Assembly (NCBI GenBank): GCA_027422505.1
Contig: JAPQWV010000001.1
Span: 6,696,001 to 6,760,000 of the forward strand
Reading direction: 5' to 3'
Length of the DNA: 64,000 nt
Origin: Craterostigma plantagineum
Lineage: Eukaryota > Streptophyta > Magnoliopsida > Lamiales > Linderniaceae
Within the stretch, counting starts at the first letter, position 1, and each line of letters begins with the position of its first letter. The translations under genes and the position numbers were made by a program. The notes beneath the pieces are model-generated. The model had not been told where the DNA came from and did not search any database. It saw only the letters and a list, made by a program, of their open reading frames with translations. Shown here one piece after another: positions 1 through 12,311 of the stretch.

Positions 1-2330
1 TCAAGAATGTGTTGGGTTTATTTTTTGAGGCAAAAGTCGGAAGCGCTCTTCAAAAAGTTCCAAAGAATGGTTGAGAGACAAAGCGGCGGGTTGATAAAGA
101 AGTTAAGAAGCGATAGAGGTGGTGAGTACAACTCTAAGGAGTTTGAGAAGTTTTGTGAAGATACCGGCTTAGAGAGACAATTGACGATTAGTTTTACACC
201 GGAGCAAAATGGCGTAGCCGAGAGAAAGAATAGGATCATTGTTGAAATGGCAAGAACCATGATGAATGAAAAGGGATTACCATTGACCTTTTGGGCGGAA
301 GCTACATACACGGCGGTGTACTTATTGAATAGATGTCCCACAAAGGCGGTAGAGAACAAGACTCCATTCGAAGCTTGGTCCGGCGGCAAAAAACCATCGG
401 TGAATCACTTGAAGGTGTTCGGGTCCATTTGCTATGCACATGTTCCAAAGGAGTTAAGGAACAAGCTTGAAGATAAAGGTGAGAAGTGCATCTTTGTTGG
501 CTATAGTATAAAATCAAAGGGCTATATGCTCTTTAGCTTGAAGAGAAACAAAGTGATAGAAAGCCGAGATGTGATTTTTAATGAGAAGGATCATTGGGAT
601 TGGAAAGGAAAAGGAGTTGAAAGAGTGGCATATCGTATTCAAGATGATGCACAAGAAGGGCCAAGTGGTAGTGGGCACGATATCGAAGAGGAACAGCCAT
701 CTTCTCCTAGATAAATACCGGGTCGGAGTCATCGTCCCCAAGCTCATCACCGATAAAATTGAGACCTATGACCGATATTATGCACATTGCAATTTTGTTG
801 TTGTTGAACCGGAGAACTTTGAGCAAGCAAGTAGAGAAGAAGTGTGGAGAAATGCTATGGAAGATGAGATAAACATGATTGTGAAAAATGAGACGTGGGA
901 GTTGGTTGAGAAGCCGAAGGACAAGGATGTTGTTGGGTTGAAGTGGTTATACAAGACAAAGACTAAACCGGATGGTTCGGTGAAAAAATACAAGGCACGG
1001 TTGGTGGCGGAAGGGTACACTCAACAACCCGGTATCGACTATCATGAGACGTTTGCGCCGGTTGCTAGACATGAGCCTATTTGATTGTTGATTGCATTAG
1101 CGGCACACAAAGGTTGGAAACTTTATCAACTTGATGTAAAGTCGGCTTTCTTGAATGGAGTGTCGAAAGAAGAAGTGTATGTGGAGCAACCGCAAGGATT
1201 TGAGTTGGAGGGTGAAGAAAAGAAAGTATACAAATTGAAGAAAGCCTTGTATGGGTTGAAGCAAGCACCACGTGCTTGGTATGGGAATATCGATGCATAT
1301 TTTTTGGACAAAGGATTCAAGAGGAGTCCAAGTGAGCCGACACTCTATGTGAAGCAAGGTACCAACTCTATACTTGTTTCACTTTACGTTGATGATTTGA
1401 TATTTACGGGAAATGATGAGAAGATGATGAGTGAATTCAAGAGTGATATGTTGAGAAGATATGAGATGAACGCTTGGGCTTGTTGCATTATTTTTTGGGG
1501 ATTGAGATTGATCAAAGGGATGATGGTGTATTTATTTCTCAAAAGAAGTATGCCCAAGATATTTTATCGAAGTTTAAGATGGAGGATTGTAATCTGGTCA
1601 TGACACCTTTGTTGGTGAATGAGAAGTTGGTGAAAGAGGATGGTAGTGGTGATGCCGATGCGGCTTTATATAGGAGTCTAGTTGGGAGTTTGTTATACCT
1701 TACGACTACTAGACCCGATATCATGTATGCTTCGGGGTTATTGTCTCGGTTTATGCATCGACCGAGCAAAACTCATTTTGGAGTTGGGAAAAGATTGTTG
1801 AGGTATATTCAAGGAACCAGAGTTTGGCCTTATGTACGAAAGAAGTGATGATGAAAGCGTGGAGTTATTTGGTTATTGTGATAGTGATTGGGCCGATAGT
1901 ATGGACGATATGAAGAGTACATCCGGATATACATTTACGCTTGGATCCGGAGTATTTAGTTGGGCGTCGAAGAAGCAAGAGAGAGTAGCGCACTCTTCGG
2001 CGGAGGCCGAATATGTATCGGCGAGTGAGGCGACAAAGCAAGTGGTTTGGTTGAGGAAGATTTTAGAAGACATGGGGGAGAAGCAAGACATGGCAACGGT
2101 TCTCTTTTGTGACAACAAGTCGGCGATTGCAATGTCGAAGAACTCGGCGTTCCATAGTCAGACGAAGCACATCAATCTCAAGCATCACTACATTCGAGAG
2201 GCGGTCGAAGATGAAGAAATTCAAATCAAGTATGTGAAGACCGGAGACCAATTGGCGGACATCTTCACCAAAGCTCTTCCCGGTGACAAGATTATTTATT
2301 TTCGAGAATTATTAGGTACGAATGTTTAAA
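1..2330 (+). pseudogene. Ty1/copia polyprotein remnant (integrase, reverse transcriptase, RNase H)
   Basis: Seen: the window opens inside the integrase core, with SDRGGEY and then TPEQNGVAERKNR carrying the Asp and Glu of the catalytic triad. The reverse transcriptase follows (KWLYKTK, then the box LYVDDLIFTGN near 1390) and then RNase H (CDSDWAD near 1877, EAEY near 2005, CDNKSA near 2110). The integrase-RT-RNase H order is diagnostic of Ty1/copia. The frame is broken near 715, by an in-frame TGA at 1082-1084, and again near 1470 and 1820, so no full polyprotein can be made. Gag, protease and the 5' LTR lie outside the window. Inference: a dead but fairly young copy, because the domains remain easy to read. 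Confidence 0.95.
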
Positions 2331-2343
2331 ACATTAAGGGGCG

Positions 2344-2571
2344 TGTTGAAATTAATGTTTTTGGGCTTTATTTTTGGTTTGGTTTAGTCTAAGGCCCACA
2401 TATAGCTTAAGGTTCTATTTGTATTAGAATATTAATATTGCTGAAAAAAATTGGGAGATGTAGGGCAGTGAACGAAAAGAAAAGCAGCCCCCATTCATCA
2501 TCACTGTTCCATCAAAAAATAAAACCAGAAAATATAGAAAGATAGCATTGTTTGGCAAGCTAAGGCCAACA
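2344..2571 (+). repeat. Probable 3' LTR of the copia element
   Basis: The stretch begins TGTTG, just after a purine tract (AAGGGGCG, ending at 2343) that fits a polypurine tract, and ends CAACA. The termini are therefore inverted TG...CA ends, and the length is about 228 bp. It starts 14 bp after the last RNase H frame. The 5' LTR is outside the window, so LTR identity and the 5-bp target duplication cannot be tested. The right end is inferred from the inverted terminus and from NAC intron homology that resumes straight after it. Confidence 0.65.
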
Positions 2572-3163
2572 TATATAGATTTAAAAAGAAAAAGATTAGA
2601 GCATGTAAGGTTGTCACTCGTAGAAATTTAAAACCTAAAAACAACGCTAGAGTACGATATGGTTCAAATTTAGCGCTTATTTGCTCCGAAAATGCTACAA
2701 ATCACATGAATAACGCGTTTATTTGAATCACATAAACTCAACAGTATATTTTCACGTAAAATAAGGAAAAAAATAGTTAGCAAGATTTTCTTACACATAT
2801 TTGCTGCAGATAGAACATATACAACAAATGTAGATCTGAAAGCTGGAAAGTGAAAGACGCTCTATTTAATGCTGGATACATAAAAGGAACCACCTTTCCA
2901 TGACGCCAACAAATCTGAATGACATATATATAAAAAGTTTGAAAGAAATCTAAGCTTTGTTAAATATATGTCGACATACCAGGTACCTGCCATGGCTCCT
3001 TTTTGTATAGATCGATCTCACCGATGACATCGAATCTATGTGGCTTCCCGAGAATTTTGTTCCTCAGATAGAACATCACCAGCTCCTCCTCACTCGGAGA
3101 AAACCTGAAACCTGGGCTCGCTAAGGCTGCTTCATTCATTAAATTCAACATTTCTTTTGCCAT
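2572..3163 (-). pseudogene. NAC gene copy 1: exon 1 plus intron 1, cut off by copia insertion
   Basis: Exon 1 is 2980-3163 (184 nt, start codon at 3163-3161) and ends in phase 1 at a GT donor, exactly like the two intact NAC copies in this window. It encodes NAC subdomain A (GFRFSPSEEELVMFYL) and most of subdomain B (EIDLYKKEPW). Intron 1 (2979 down to about 2572) is alignable with intron 1 of the copy at 5101-6679 to within a few bases of where exon 2 should begin. There the copia LTR takes over. Exons 2-4 may survive left of the window, beyond the 5' end of the copia element. Inference: a recently interrupted paralogue, since exon 1 itself has no lesion. Confidence 0.85.
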
Positions 3164-3290
3164 CTCTACAATATATAGAAAATACGAAAATAGACACAGT
3201 TAAGAAAATGAGCTGAAAGTCTCTCTTTCACTCTAGCGTCCGAATAATGATTAGGGTTAGCGTATTTATAGAGTTTGTGGAGAAGGGAAA
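3164..3290 (-). promoter_or_regulatory. Core promoter and 5' UTR of NAC copy 1
   Basis: On the minus strand a TATA box (TATAAATA, about 3262-3270) lies about 100 bp upstream of the start codon. A CCTAATC/CCCTAA-like telo-box stands beside it. The same arrangement is found before both other NAC copies. Confidence 0.55.
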
Positions 3291-5000
3291 AGGGAGAGGC
3301 AAAAGTTAGGTGGTGACCAAATGGATAGAACTTCATTTTCCTTAGCTGTCTTAATTTATTAGTGTAATATGATGCTGGAAATACTTTCGAATGTGGTAAT
3401 TACTTTCATTTGCTTTGCTGTAAATTTGCCTGATTATTTTTTCTGTAAGGAGAATTAATTACACTTTTGAGGAAGGTAGACTAGGGCTTTTGTATTTGTT
3501 GCAATGACTTTTTCCTTTTCGGCCCCTGCAACGGTTACTTTTGTGCCGCTCTACATATTATTTTCGAAACAATTATCATTAGTAACATCCTTTGTAATAA
3601 ATATAAAGGATTAATATGATTATTAAATCGATGGCACATAGTTTTCTTTCGTAATCTCTTCGTCTAAAGTTGTATCACGTAATTTTTAAAAAAATACCAA
3701 CTGGAACAAACCCTACAACAAATAACACATGAATAATCGCCCTTGGGACCATGACTTTTCCGACTACACTCCTCGACTTCTCATTAGGTGTTCACTTTAA
3801 TCGGTTTGGATATTTCAGTAGAGAAGGGCGAAGGATGTGTCCTATTTGATTGTGTCCGCGCAAACATTTTTAACATGAAAGTAACTGGTACTATGACCCG
3901 TATTGTATACATGTAATATGTTAAAACGATTGAAAATAGCGTTATACATTGACACATCAGGTTTTGCAGGAATTAGTAGCAGGCTATCAAATAGAACTAG
4001 ATTTTTTTGACACTCAAATGTGTGTGCTGTATAATAAAATTTATATTAATTATAATACTTAACTAAAACTAGAGGAGTAAAAGTAAGAATATACAATGAA
4101 AAATTATTTGGATGGTTTTTTTCCAATTTTAATATATTATTCTTACTTAATCGAAATTGATAGACCAAATTTTGACTATTTATACCAAGTCCCGAGGATT
4201 AATAGAAGAGTATATATAATCAGGTTATCATTTTTATTGGAAACAAGAATTGATGTGCATAATCATCGTCATCAACGTCTTACCAATCCGATCATTGAGA
4301 AGGTTCGATATTGGGGATCCGATTAAGTCTTATTCATGATCTTGCAATCACATAAGATCATTTTGGACACCACTAGAATTGTGAGGTTTCTCTCTATCGA
4401 TGATTTATTCATTACATATTTTTAAAGGTTATCTACTCCTGGCGTAATCAAAGTCGAAACCATTAACTAATTAAGGTCCATTGAGTTGAGATAATAACAC
4501 AGTCCATACTATCATATGGAATGAAATTTTTTCAGTTTTCGCTAACGGCGAATGAGATGCCTTTTATCGAGCACAATAGGGTTAGTGTGTGTGTGTCGAA
4601 TTAAGAGGCGAATAGTCTGTATAGAACTTCATTTTCATAGTTGTCTGAATGTTATGCTGTCACTTCGCATATGGAAATTAATTTATTTGCTTTGCTGTAA
4701 AATATCCGATAGTTTTTTCCAAGAAAGTAAATTCTTGAAGAAAATAGATAATGAGGCTTATTTACAATAATATGTTTTAGTGCATTAACTCTCAGTGGAT
4801 TGATTATTATTACTCGGGAAAAGCTTATTCAAATCCTAGAAAAATTCGTTTTAATTGATATTCTTGAATTTTTTGATATAATATATATCTAAGTTCCATG
4901 ATCTCTTGATATAAATGACCGTAGTTAAGAACATCTCATTCTTCATCTCTTATAGTTCGTATCGAGCTGTTCAACACACAATTCTATAAAACAAACCCTC
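3291..5000. other. Intergenic DNA between NAC copies 1 and 2
   Basis: About 3291-3640 is a diverged copy of the upstream region of the other NAC genes (compare 6800-7270, and 29530-29900 inverted). The duplicated unit therefore included several hundred bases of promoter. From 3640 to 5000 I see only AT-rich DNA. The reading frames at 4096-4326 and 4552-4770 have no recognisable domain and no gene-like context. The last ~130 bp before 5101 should be 3' UTR of NAC copy 2. Confidence 0.5.
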
Positions 5001-5100
5001 ATTTGGTAAACGAAAATATCAAATTACACGTTTCAACGACCCTCTCAAAACACAAAACAAGTGCAAGAGAGCTAACACGAACCTATTTGATCAAAGCTGA

Positions 5101-6679
5101 TCATCTCTTCAACCGCAACTGTTCCATTGTCAACTCATCAATTTGGGATTGAAGAGCAGAGATGCTTGATCTTGCCTCAGAAGCCTCGGCCCTTAGCACC
5201 GCCACCTCCTTCTTCAAGTCTTGGCTCTCATTCTGTAGCCTCTTCATATACTTGGCATATTCTTGAGGCATGTCGGCTTGCCCAAGGTGAGGCTGGTTTG
5301 AGCTTTCGCCGACGAAAAACTTCAGCCTTTTGTCGGCGGCAGCCTCTTCAGTCGATGAGAACGATGGATAATCATGTCTCTTGAGCCCACTTTGTTCGCT
5401 TGGGGGCATCAAGCTCAGAGTCACAACTTCCTGCCCAGTTAAATTAATGCATAAAACACGGTCTCAATCAGTTTATTTGCTTCACCTTAATTAGGAAAAA
5501 TGGACTGAATTATTGCATATCACGTAATGCAATCAAACGAGCAAAATTAGGCGCTGTTGTTAATTGAAAAGGCGCATATATATATACCTCATCGACGTGG
5601 TTTGTGTTATCTTCTCCAACTATCGTTGAGGGACCATCTTCATTAGCAACATCCAAACCCTCATTTCCGCATGCTTGCTGATTCGCCTTCACCTCCGTCT
5701 TATCCATAATCTTGCAAAGGACGAGACCTCCCTTTCTCTGACGCACGAGAAAAGACAATTTTTGCGCGTTAGATTATAGGATTGCATACTACATATACAA
5801 TCAAAGTCATATCACGTACTCTTATATATGTGTATATTCAGGCGCATATACCTGCACGTTCTCTGCATTTTGCGCCTCAGGGCTGCAAAATCTGAACTCG
5901 TACATGACCCAGTCGGTTTTTATCTCCGTATTTGAGCGACGACCCTTGTAATAAACTAGAATTTTCTTCGTCCCTACAACCTGGTCATGATGTTTTATTT
6001 GTTGCTCTTTGCCAGTGATTTTCCAGTAGCCACTGGGAGTTGCCCGTTGAAGGCGGGGCCCAACTCCTGAGCTCCTGTCTAGCATGGTGAAGAAATACCA
6101 CGCTTTGTCTTGATCTTTGAGCATAGAAAGTGCTGTTTAGATTGACAAAGAACAAAAAATAGAGCATGTAAGGTTGCTACTCATAGAAAAGTAAAACTAA
6201 AAAATGGTAAGAGTACAAATATAGAGCTTATTTGCTGTGGAAATGCGACAAAGTCACATAAATATTGCACTTTCACGTCAATAGGAAAGCGGTAGGTTCA
6301 AAATATTTTCTTACACGGAGTTCTTCAGATAAAAACATATACAACAAAGGGTGGAAAGTGAAAGACACTGAATTCAACGCAAGAAACGACAAAAGGAATG
6401 GCCTTCAATGACGACAACAAATCTGAACTTTATTACATTAATTGAGAAGTTTGAAAAAATCTAAGCTTTATTAGATATATGTCTATTTTAGGTACCGGGT
6501 AGTTCCCATGGCTCTTTTTGGTATAGATCGATCTCACCGATGACATCGAATCTATGTGGCTTTCCGAGAATTTTGTTCCTCAGATAGAACATCACCATTT
6601 CCTCTTCGCTCGGAGAAAACCTGAAACCTGAGCTCGTTAAGGCTGCATCATTCATTAAATTTAAAATCTCTTTTGCCAT
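5101..6679 (-). CDS. NAC-domain transcription factor, copy 2 (intact, 4 exons, 314 aa)
   Basis: Predicted role: plant-specific NAC transcription factor, DNA-binding in the nucleus. Exons on the minus strand: 6679-6496, 6132-5852, 5737-5588 and 5430-5101. All introns are GT-AG and the sum (945 nt) is a clean 314-codon frame plus TGA. Exon 1 holds subdomains A (GFRFSPSEEEMVMFYLRNKI) and B. Exon 2 holds C (WYFF...GYWKITGKEQ) and D/E (VVGTKKILVYYKGRR, TDWVMYEFRF). The C-terminal exon is a Leu-rich coiled coil of about 50 residues (YMKRLQNESQDLKKEV, ending in basic LRLKR), unusual for a NAC activation tail and possibly a dimer interface. I chose the ATG that begins MAKEILNL because all copies share it; an upstream in-frame ATG would add six residues. 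Subfamily not assigned. A TATA box lies near 6793-6802. Confidence 0.9.
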
Positions 6680-7270
6680 TTCTAATAAATAATTCAAAGA
6701 AACACGAAATAAACAAGGAAGAAGATTAAGAAAATGAGTTGAAAGTCTCTCTTTTTCTCTGGCGTGAGAATAGTGATTTACAGGGTTAGGGTATTTATAT
6801 AGTTGGTTGGAGAAGGGAAAAGGAGTGAGGCAAAAGTTAGGTGGTGACCAAATGGATAGAACTTCAGTTTGCTTAAGCTGTCTTAATTCATTAGTGTCTT
6901 AATTCATTAGTGTAATATGATGCTGGCAATAGTTTCAAATGTGGAAATTACCTTCATTTGCTTTGCTGTGAATTTGCCTGATTATTTTTTCTGGAAGGTG
7001 AATTAATTACACTTTTCAGGAAGGTAAGGTGAATTGATTACACTTTTGAGGAAGGTGGACTAGGGCTTTGTTATTTATTACAATTACTTTTTCGCCCTTG
7101 GCAACGGTTTCTTTTGTGCCGCCGCTCTTCATATGATTTTATTCACTTTTTGAAACAATTATCATTGTTAGTAATTCTTGCAATAATTAAAAAGAAATTA
7201 ATATGATTATTAGATCGATATTAGTAGGACACAGTCCATCCTTAATATCTTCGTCTGAAGTTGTATCTCG
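6680..7270 (-). promoter_or_regulatory. Upstream region of NAC copy 2
   Basis: The minus strand carries ATATAAATAC at 6793-6802 and an ACCCTAA telo-box-like word next to it. The sequence is alignable with the region upstream of NAC copies 1 and 3. A short local duplication (CTTAATTCATTAGTGT, twice near 6885-6912) is specific to this copy. Confidence 0.5.
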
Positions 7271-8784
7271 CAATTAAAAAAAACATTTCTATAACTAACC
7301 CTGTAATAAATTAGGCTGTCATCATATTTAACATGAACGTAACCACAGTAGAAGTGGGTAATGCAACGCCCCTTAGTTGAAAGGTAAAAGTGAGAATACA
7401 ATAATACCATGTAATGGATGGTTTTATATAAATTTAATAATTTTTTTAATTATTGACAGACCAAAATTTGGAGGTTTATACCAAGCCCTCACCTTTAATA
7501 AAATATAGTATAGATATTTAAAATTTATTGACTTGGGTAATCAAAGTCAAAACACATATTAACATCCATGCTTGTCGTATGGAAGGATTTTTTCTTTTTG
7601 GCTAACGTCGAATGAATTTCGTTATTACGTTATACATATCGAGCACGTTAAGCATATAAATTATTTTATATACACTAAGACCTCTATAAATCAATACTCA
7701 ATAAAATAATAATCTCTCTAAATAATAAAATATTCCGGTTCCATCTTGGGCCTTTGTGAAACATCAAATTCGATAAGATTATAAAATTGTAATCCGTCAA
7801 AAAAATTACGTTATAAATATTAGGTCACATTAGAACTTTAATTAATAATTCATAAATATTGCAATTATAAACAATGTTTTTGCTAAAATATCTATTGTTA
7901 CTAGCGTTTCTTAAAATGAATCTAACTGAATTTCATCCTTAACTTTTTAAATTGCAGAAAAGTGTTCTGATATCCATGGATATAAATACAAAATTGATAT
8001 TATACATGGATATATTTAATTAGTTACGAACAAATTGATTGATGGATGAATATAAACAATGAAACATATATAAATACCAAAATAGCTGAATTTAAAAAGT
8101 TTTTTCTTTTAGTTAATAAAATATTAATTCTACCAATCATATCTTGGATACTTATTGTTAAAGTTATAGTAGTATTCTGTAATTTGGAGACGTGAACAAT
8201 GGGCTAACCTTATACACTGGAATAGACCTGGGTAATGGGCCGAATTTGGGCCGGTTCCGGGCCGGTTCTACCGGTTCCAGTGACTGGAACATGTTTGTAT
8301 TGCTTTTTTTTTCGCTAGCTTAAAATTAGTTGGTTGATATATTTATGAACGTTTTAGAGAACACAGAAAAACAGAGCACTAACAGTTATACCAACATAGA
8401 TTATTAAGATGCCTCTTCGTCACTCGATCGTTCAAACATGTGTGTTCGTCTTTCCATGCAATAATTTAGCTTATTGTTCTAAAATTTACAAATAACAATA
8501 TTCCTTTTAACTAATCAATTGATATCTATTTCTGTTATTTGATGCATGCAAGTAATTTTTATTTTAAGACATTCTTAACTTTCTCCGATTATCTGATCAG
8601 GTCATGGTATTGTAATGTGTTCTAACTCATCAAAATTTAATCCACGTTATTTGTTTTATCATTTGTCGGCGAGTTTGTGCATTAACTCTCAATCGATTTA
8701 TTATATTATTCCTTGGGAAGTTAGTATTGAAATCCTTGAAAAAAGTACAATTCAATTGATATATATGAAATTCTTGGAACTTTG

Positions 8785-8815
<31 letters not shown>

Positions 8816-9752
8816 TTATTGGGTAATTCTATTCACACCCCCTAGAATCTATTTAGACCCCCCTATTTATTATCATTCTCTATTTATTACATCATTTATT
8901 TATTATCACACTCAATTGATTATAAAAAGTGATTTCTTCAACTTTCATGATCATAACCATCAGCCTTCGATCCCATCTTTGTCCACTATTATCTATCAAT
9001 TATATTAGATAATATTGAGGATATGATAACTATTATTTCTTTCGTTTAGATAATATTGAGGATATGATAACTATTATTTACTTTAAATTATTCTTTCGTT
9101 TATTAAACAAATTTATAAGATCAAAACTCATGCCATTATATTATTCAATAACTTCTAAAAATATAAAGAAAGTTATATTACAAATCACAAGTCAATGTTT
9201 TAAATATATGTTAATCCTTAGACAATGGTTTCTATTTTGCAATAATTATCATCTATTAGAATTGTTTTTTAGAAAATAACTACCGACATTGTGTTTGCTG
9301 TTGTCACACTCTATACGTAGTAACAATATTTTGTATTAGCTATATTTGTTGACAAATCCTTCATTAAGCAATTTGTCTAAGGCAATGTATAAATTAAATA
9401 AAAAAATGAACGTCAACAATAATAAGGCAACTATATTTTATTTAATAGATATCTCGAAAAAATTAAAGATGAGACTTGTCGTATTACAATGTGAAAATCT
9501 AATTTTATGAAGGGGTATTTCATACCGACTATCATGCCCTAACCGTTTAGATATTAATATTAATTTTCACATATAGCTAAAATTAAGTTCACTGTTTATG
9601 GTAATAAGAAATATTATATTATATTATATTATATATTTATTTATAAAATAAGTTAGATAATATTGATTAATATTAGATATTAATATATATATAATTCATG
9701 TAAACATCTATATCAATTTAACATCAATATTGGAACAAATGGGTCCCACCGA
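7271..9752. other. AT-rich intergenic DNA with small element remnants
   Basis: No gene is recognisable. About 7671-7830 resembles the end of a common plant MITE type that starts ACCTCTATAAAT and contains a CCATCTTGGGCC block. Position 8223 onward (TAGACCTGGGTAATGGGCC...) looks like one terminus of a hAT element whose other end is missing. 8784-8816 is an (AT)n run. 9600-9720 is simple AT-rich repeat. The reading frame at 9064-9279 is AT-rich noise. Confidence 0.45.
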
Positions 9753-9761
9753 AAGAAGTTA
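9753..9761. repeat. Left target-site duplication of MULE A
   Basis: AAGAAGTTA directly precedes the left terminus. AAGAAGCTA follows the right terminus at 22849-22857. The two match at 8 of 9 bases, and 9 bp is the duplication length typical of Mutator-like elements. Confidence 0.75.
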
Positions 9762-9832
9762 GGGTAAATTTGGGTTCAGACCCTATTAGGCATGTTTCAA
9801 CATAGTTCAGGCCCCATCAGGTTTTAATTTAG
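9762..9832. repeat. Left terminal inverted repeat of MULE A
   Basis: Begins GGGTAAATT. Contains TTCAGACCCTA and then TAGTTCAGGCCCC. It matches the right end of MULE B (59993, inverted) better than it matches its own partner at 22782-22848, so the element family has divergent ends. Confidence 0.75.
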
Positions 9833-10289
9833 GCAGAAGGACCTAAGTACTGAAAAATATAAGTTTTAAGTACCCATGTGATAAGAATGACAATTCTATC
9901 CTTCATAGTTGCCAAAAATTACAGTCATTTGCCATCGTCTCCTCCGTTCGATTTTTGGTTGCTGTGAGGACTCTAGAACAGACTGACATATCGTTGTTGA
10001 GGTACAAATAAGATGGGATCGACTTCGTTTCCTCATGGATAGTTATAATTAACGAATAATTTAAAGTGTAAGAAGAAATAATGTCGAAATTCCACTTCGA
10101 AAAAATGAGAATATAAATGGACCAAGTATCGAATTTAATGGCCGATTAAGACGAAACTGAGTGAATTTGATAATGGGTCTTAATAATGAACTAGAATTAT
10201 TGAGTTTAAGAAATAAGCGGTGAAGAATTTTGAATCAAAATTTTTTATGCGACGTATATTGAAGATTTTGTGAACACGATTTCTGGGTA

Positions 10290-10745
10290 ACAAGTCATGC
10301 AATTTAAGTAACCATTGTAGCAAAGATAGTAACAGATATGACTAATACAGTAACAGATATAACAATCGTAGTAACACTTATCATTGAAGAAAAGTAACAA
10401 TTGTTGAATAACAATTCTTTGTTACGAAAATTACCAAAGACTCTAAAAAATGGTGAAAGTCGCAGGAACGTCGACATTATTGACCGAATTAGGTTAATTA
10501 GGTTTATACCGAACTATTACTTCAAACCCAATTCGAAAATTTAGTGTTGGAATCTCAGCTTTAATTGTCGAAATTGAGTGATAGTCGACCCTAGTCTCAT
10601 GTTATTGAACAGTCCCTGAGTAACAAAATATTAAAAGTTTATAACAATTCTATATTTCTCTAATACCAAGCCACTAAAAGGTAGTAACTAAACAGCTAAC
10701 TAAAATAACAAATTTTCCAGTAAAATAACATATCTGGAAAATGAT
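10290..10745. repeat. Array of AGTAACA-like words (left subterminal region of MULE A)
   Basis: Around a dozen AGTAACA, GTAACA or TAACAA words occur in about 450 bp, spaced irregularly. The same word recurs at 18830-19270, 21820-22250 and 22600-22700 in this element, and as GTTACT/GTTATT throughout MULE B. Confidence 0.6.
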
Positions 10746-10862
10746 TATTTTAATAATAAAATCGATTTTTATTGACAAATTTTACATTGCACATTCAAAG
10801 TACCGAATCGGCCTCTATTAGTGACAAAAAACCCCTAATCGATAACCCTAATCGAAGAAACG

Positions 10863-11108
10863 ACTGAGCAATCCCACCAGCCGGCGACGGCCACGAGCAG
10901 CGACAACGAGCAGCGACGACCTCGAGCAGCGAGCCATCCCCAAAGTTATTCGAAGAAATCAGCGACGACGACAATGGCGAAGAAATTGAAGAAAGCAGCG
11001 ACACATCCGACGAGTAGCGCCGACGAGCAGCGACGACCACGAGCAGCGAGCCATCCCACGACGAAAATGGCCAAGAAATAGACGAAAGCAGCGACGAAGA
11101 AGGAGAAA
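10863..11108. repeat. Partly duplicated GCAGCGAC-rich block upstream of the DUF1985-like gene
   Basis: CGAGCAGCGAGCCATCCC occurs at about 10921 and again at about 11039. Each copy is followed by a related stretch (ATGGCGAAGAAATTG against ATGGCCAAGAAATAG), an imperfect tandem duplication of about 120 bp. The second copy has a stop where the first is open. Probably the decayed 5' coding or leader part of the following gene. Confidence 0.5.
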
Positions 11109-11671
11109 ATGTCGAAACAGCCGAAGGGTTCTAATGAAGGGAGAGCCATCCCACGACCCCGATGTCAACCCAGATATTTCATTGAAACTGTCGGGCCGAT
11201 TTATGATGGAGCAAGCGACGAGCATAAGGAGGCGGTTCAAAGGATGCCATTTGCTTCTTTCCTCCGTATAGTCCCGTGCGAGATAGGAAGTGCTAGGCTC
11301 GTGGGTATGATGAAACGATTTACCCTGGACGGTAAATTCTTTAGATACGAGCACGATACTCTAATTCCGTTTTCCGTTTTAGAGTTTTCTGTGTTTATGG
11401 GTTTAAGGGCGAATGGGATGTTTGTAGACTTGAATCATAAAACTGTGGTGAAGGAGGTTGATTTTGTGAAGATGTTGTTTCCCGGTAAATCTCGACTGTT
11501 TCGAGATGACGTGCTTGTGAAGATGGAAGAATTATCGAGTTTGGGGGATAGAACAAGCTTAGAAGACTTTAGTAGAATGTATATTTTGTTAGTCTTTATT
11601 TGTATTTTATTCCCCACGTCGAACTATTGTTTCCCGTTGTTTGTATTTGAGTACGACGACTAGACTTGCCC

Positions 11672-11845
11672 AACCGCCGGTTAACCGTAACCGGCGGTTG
11701 GTAACCGGCGGTTGGCGGTTAGTCCATCCGCCGTCTAACCGGCCGGGGGCGGTTGCCGGTTAGCCGCCCCCGGTTGACGGTTAGAGTAACCGGCGGTTGG
11801 CTAACCGCCGGTTAACTAACCGGCGGTTCCAACCGCCGATTTTTT
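11672..11845. repeat. Left subterminal AACCGCCGGTT array of the hAT
   Basis: About ten near-palindromic AACCGCCGGTT or CCGGCGGTT words occur in 170 bp, in both orientations. The counterpart array is at 14232-14580. In hAT elements such subterminal words bind the transposase; that role is inferred here. Confidence 0.75.
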
Positions 11846-12146
11846 AATTTTTTTTTTTTATTTTTTTAATTAATGTTTTAATAAAGTTAGGTTTAGTATA
11901 TTATTTGATCGAATTATGTATCGAAATCCACTATATAATTTGTAAGACAATTAAAAAAATCTACAACATTTTACAACGAACTTGTACAAGTACAACACAA
12001 TATGTAGACAAAAGTTTAATTAACTAATTACAAATTTAGAATACAATACATAAATATAATTAAATTAGCCTCCGTCTCCGTACGGTCCGGTCCGCATCCA
12101 TCTAGGCAAATTTGAAGTCTTTTATATAGGGGCTTTGTCCGAGAAA

Positions 12147-12311
12147 GGCTTCAGCAAGTTCAATCGCCTAGCTAGGCGGTTGAACTTGCTGAAGCCCATC
12201 ACGGGCTAAGCCACAAAAAAATTAAATCATTCTTCTTTCCGGACTTCGTCCGAGAAAGGCTTCAACAGGTGCAGGCGTCGGGCCGTCCCGACGCCTGCAC
12301 CTGTTGAAGCC
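12147..12311. repeat. Two adjacent hairpin modules within the hAT
   Basis: Module 1: 25-bp arms 12147-12171 and 12172-12196, one mismatch, no loop. Module 2: perfect 25-bp arms 12258-12282 and 12287-12311 with a 4-base loop. Both are framed by the same outer sequences (TTYGTCCGAGAAA on the left, CCATCACGGGC then AAGCC on the right), although the inner arms differ apart from GGCTTCA. A third, degraded hairpin lies at about 12395-12465. Confidence 0.8.

Noticed and set aside
4096..4770. Two open frames of 72-76 codons between the NAC copies.
   Set aside because: Composition of AT-rich intergenic DNA, no domain, and no homologous counterpart beside the other NAC copies.
12258..12311. The second hAT hairpin contains GGTGCAGGCGTCGGG, reminiscent of miR168.
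   Set aside because: The arms are perfectly complementary and the similarity is broken by an extra base. The hairpin shares its frame with an unrelated neighbouring hairpin inside a transposon. A real MIR168 precursor is conserved and has bulges.
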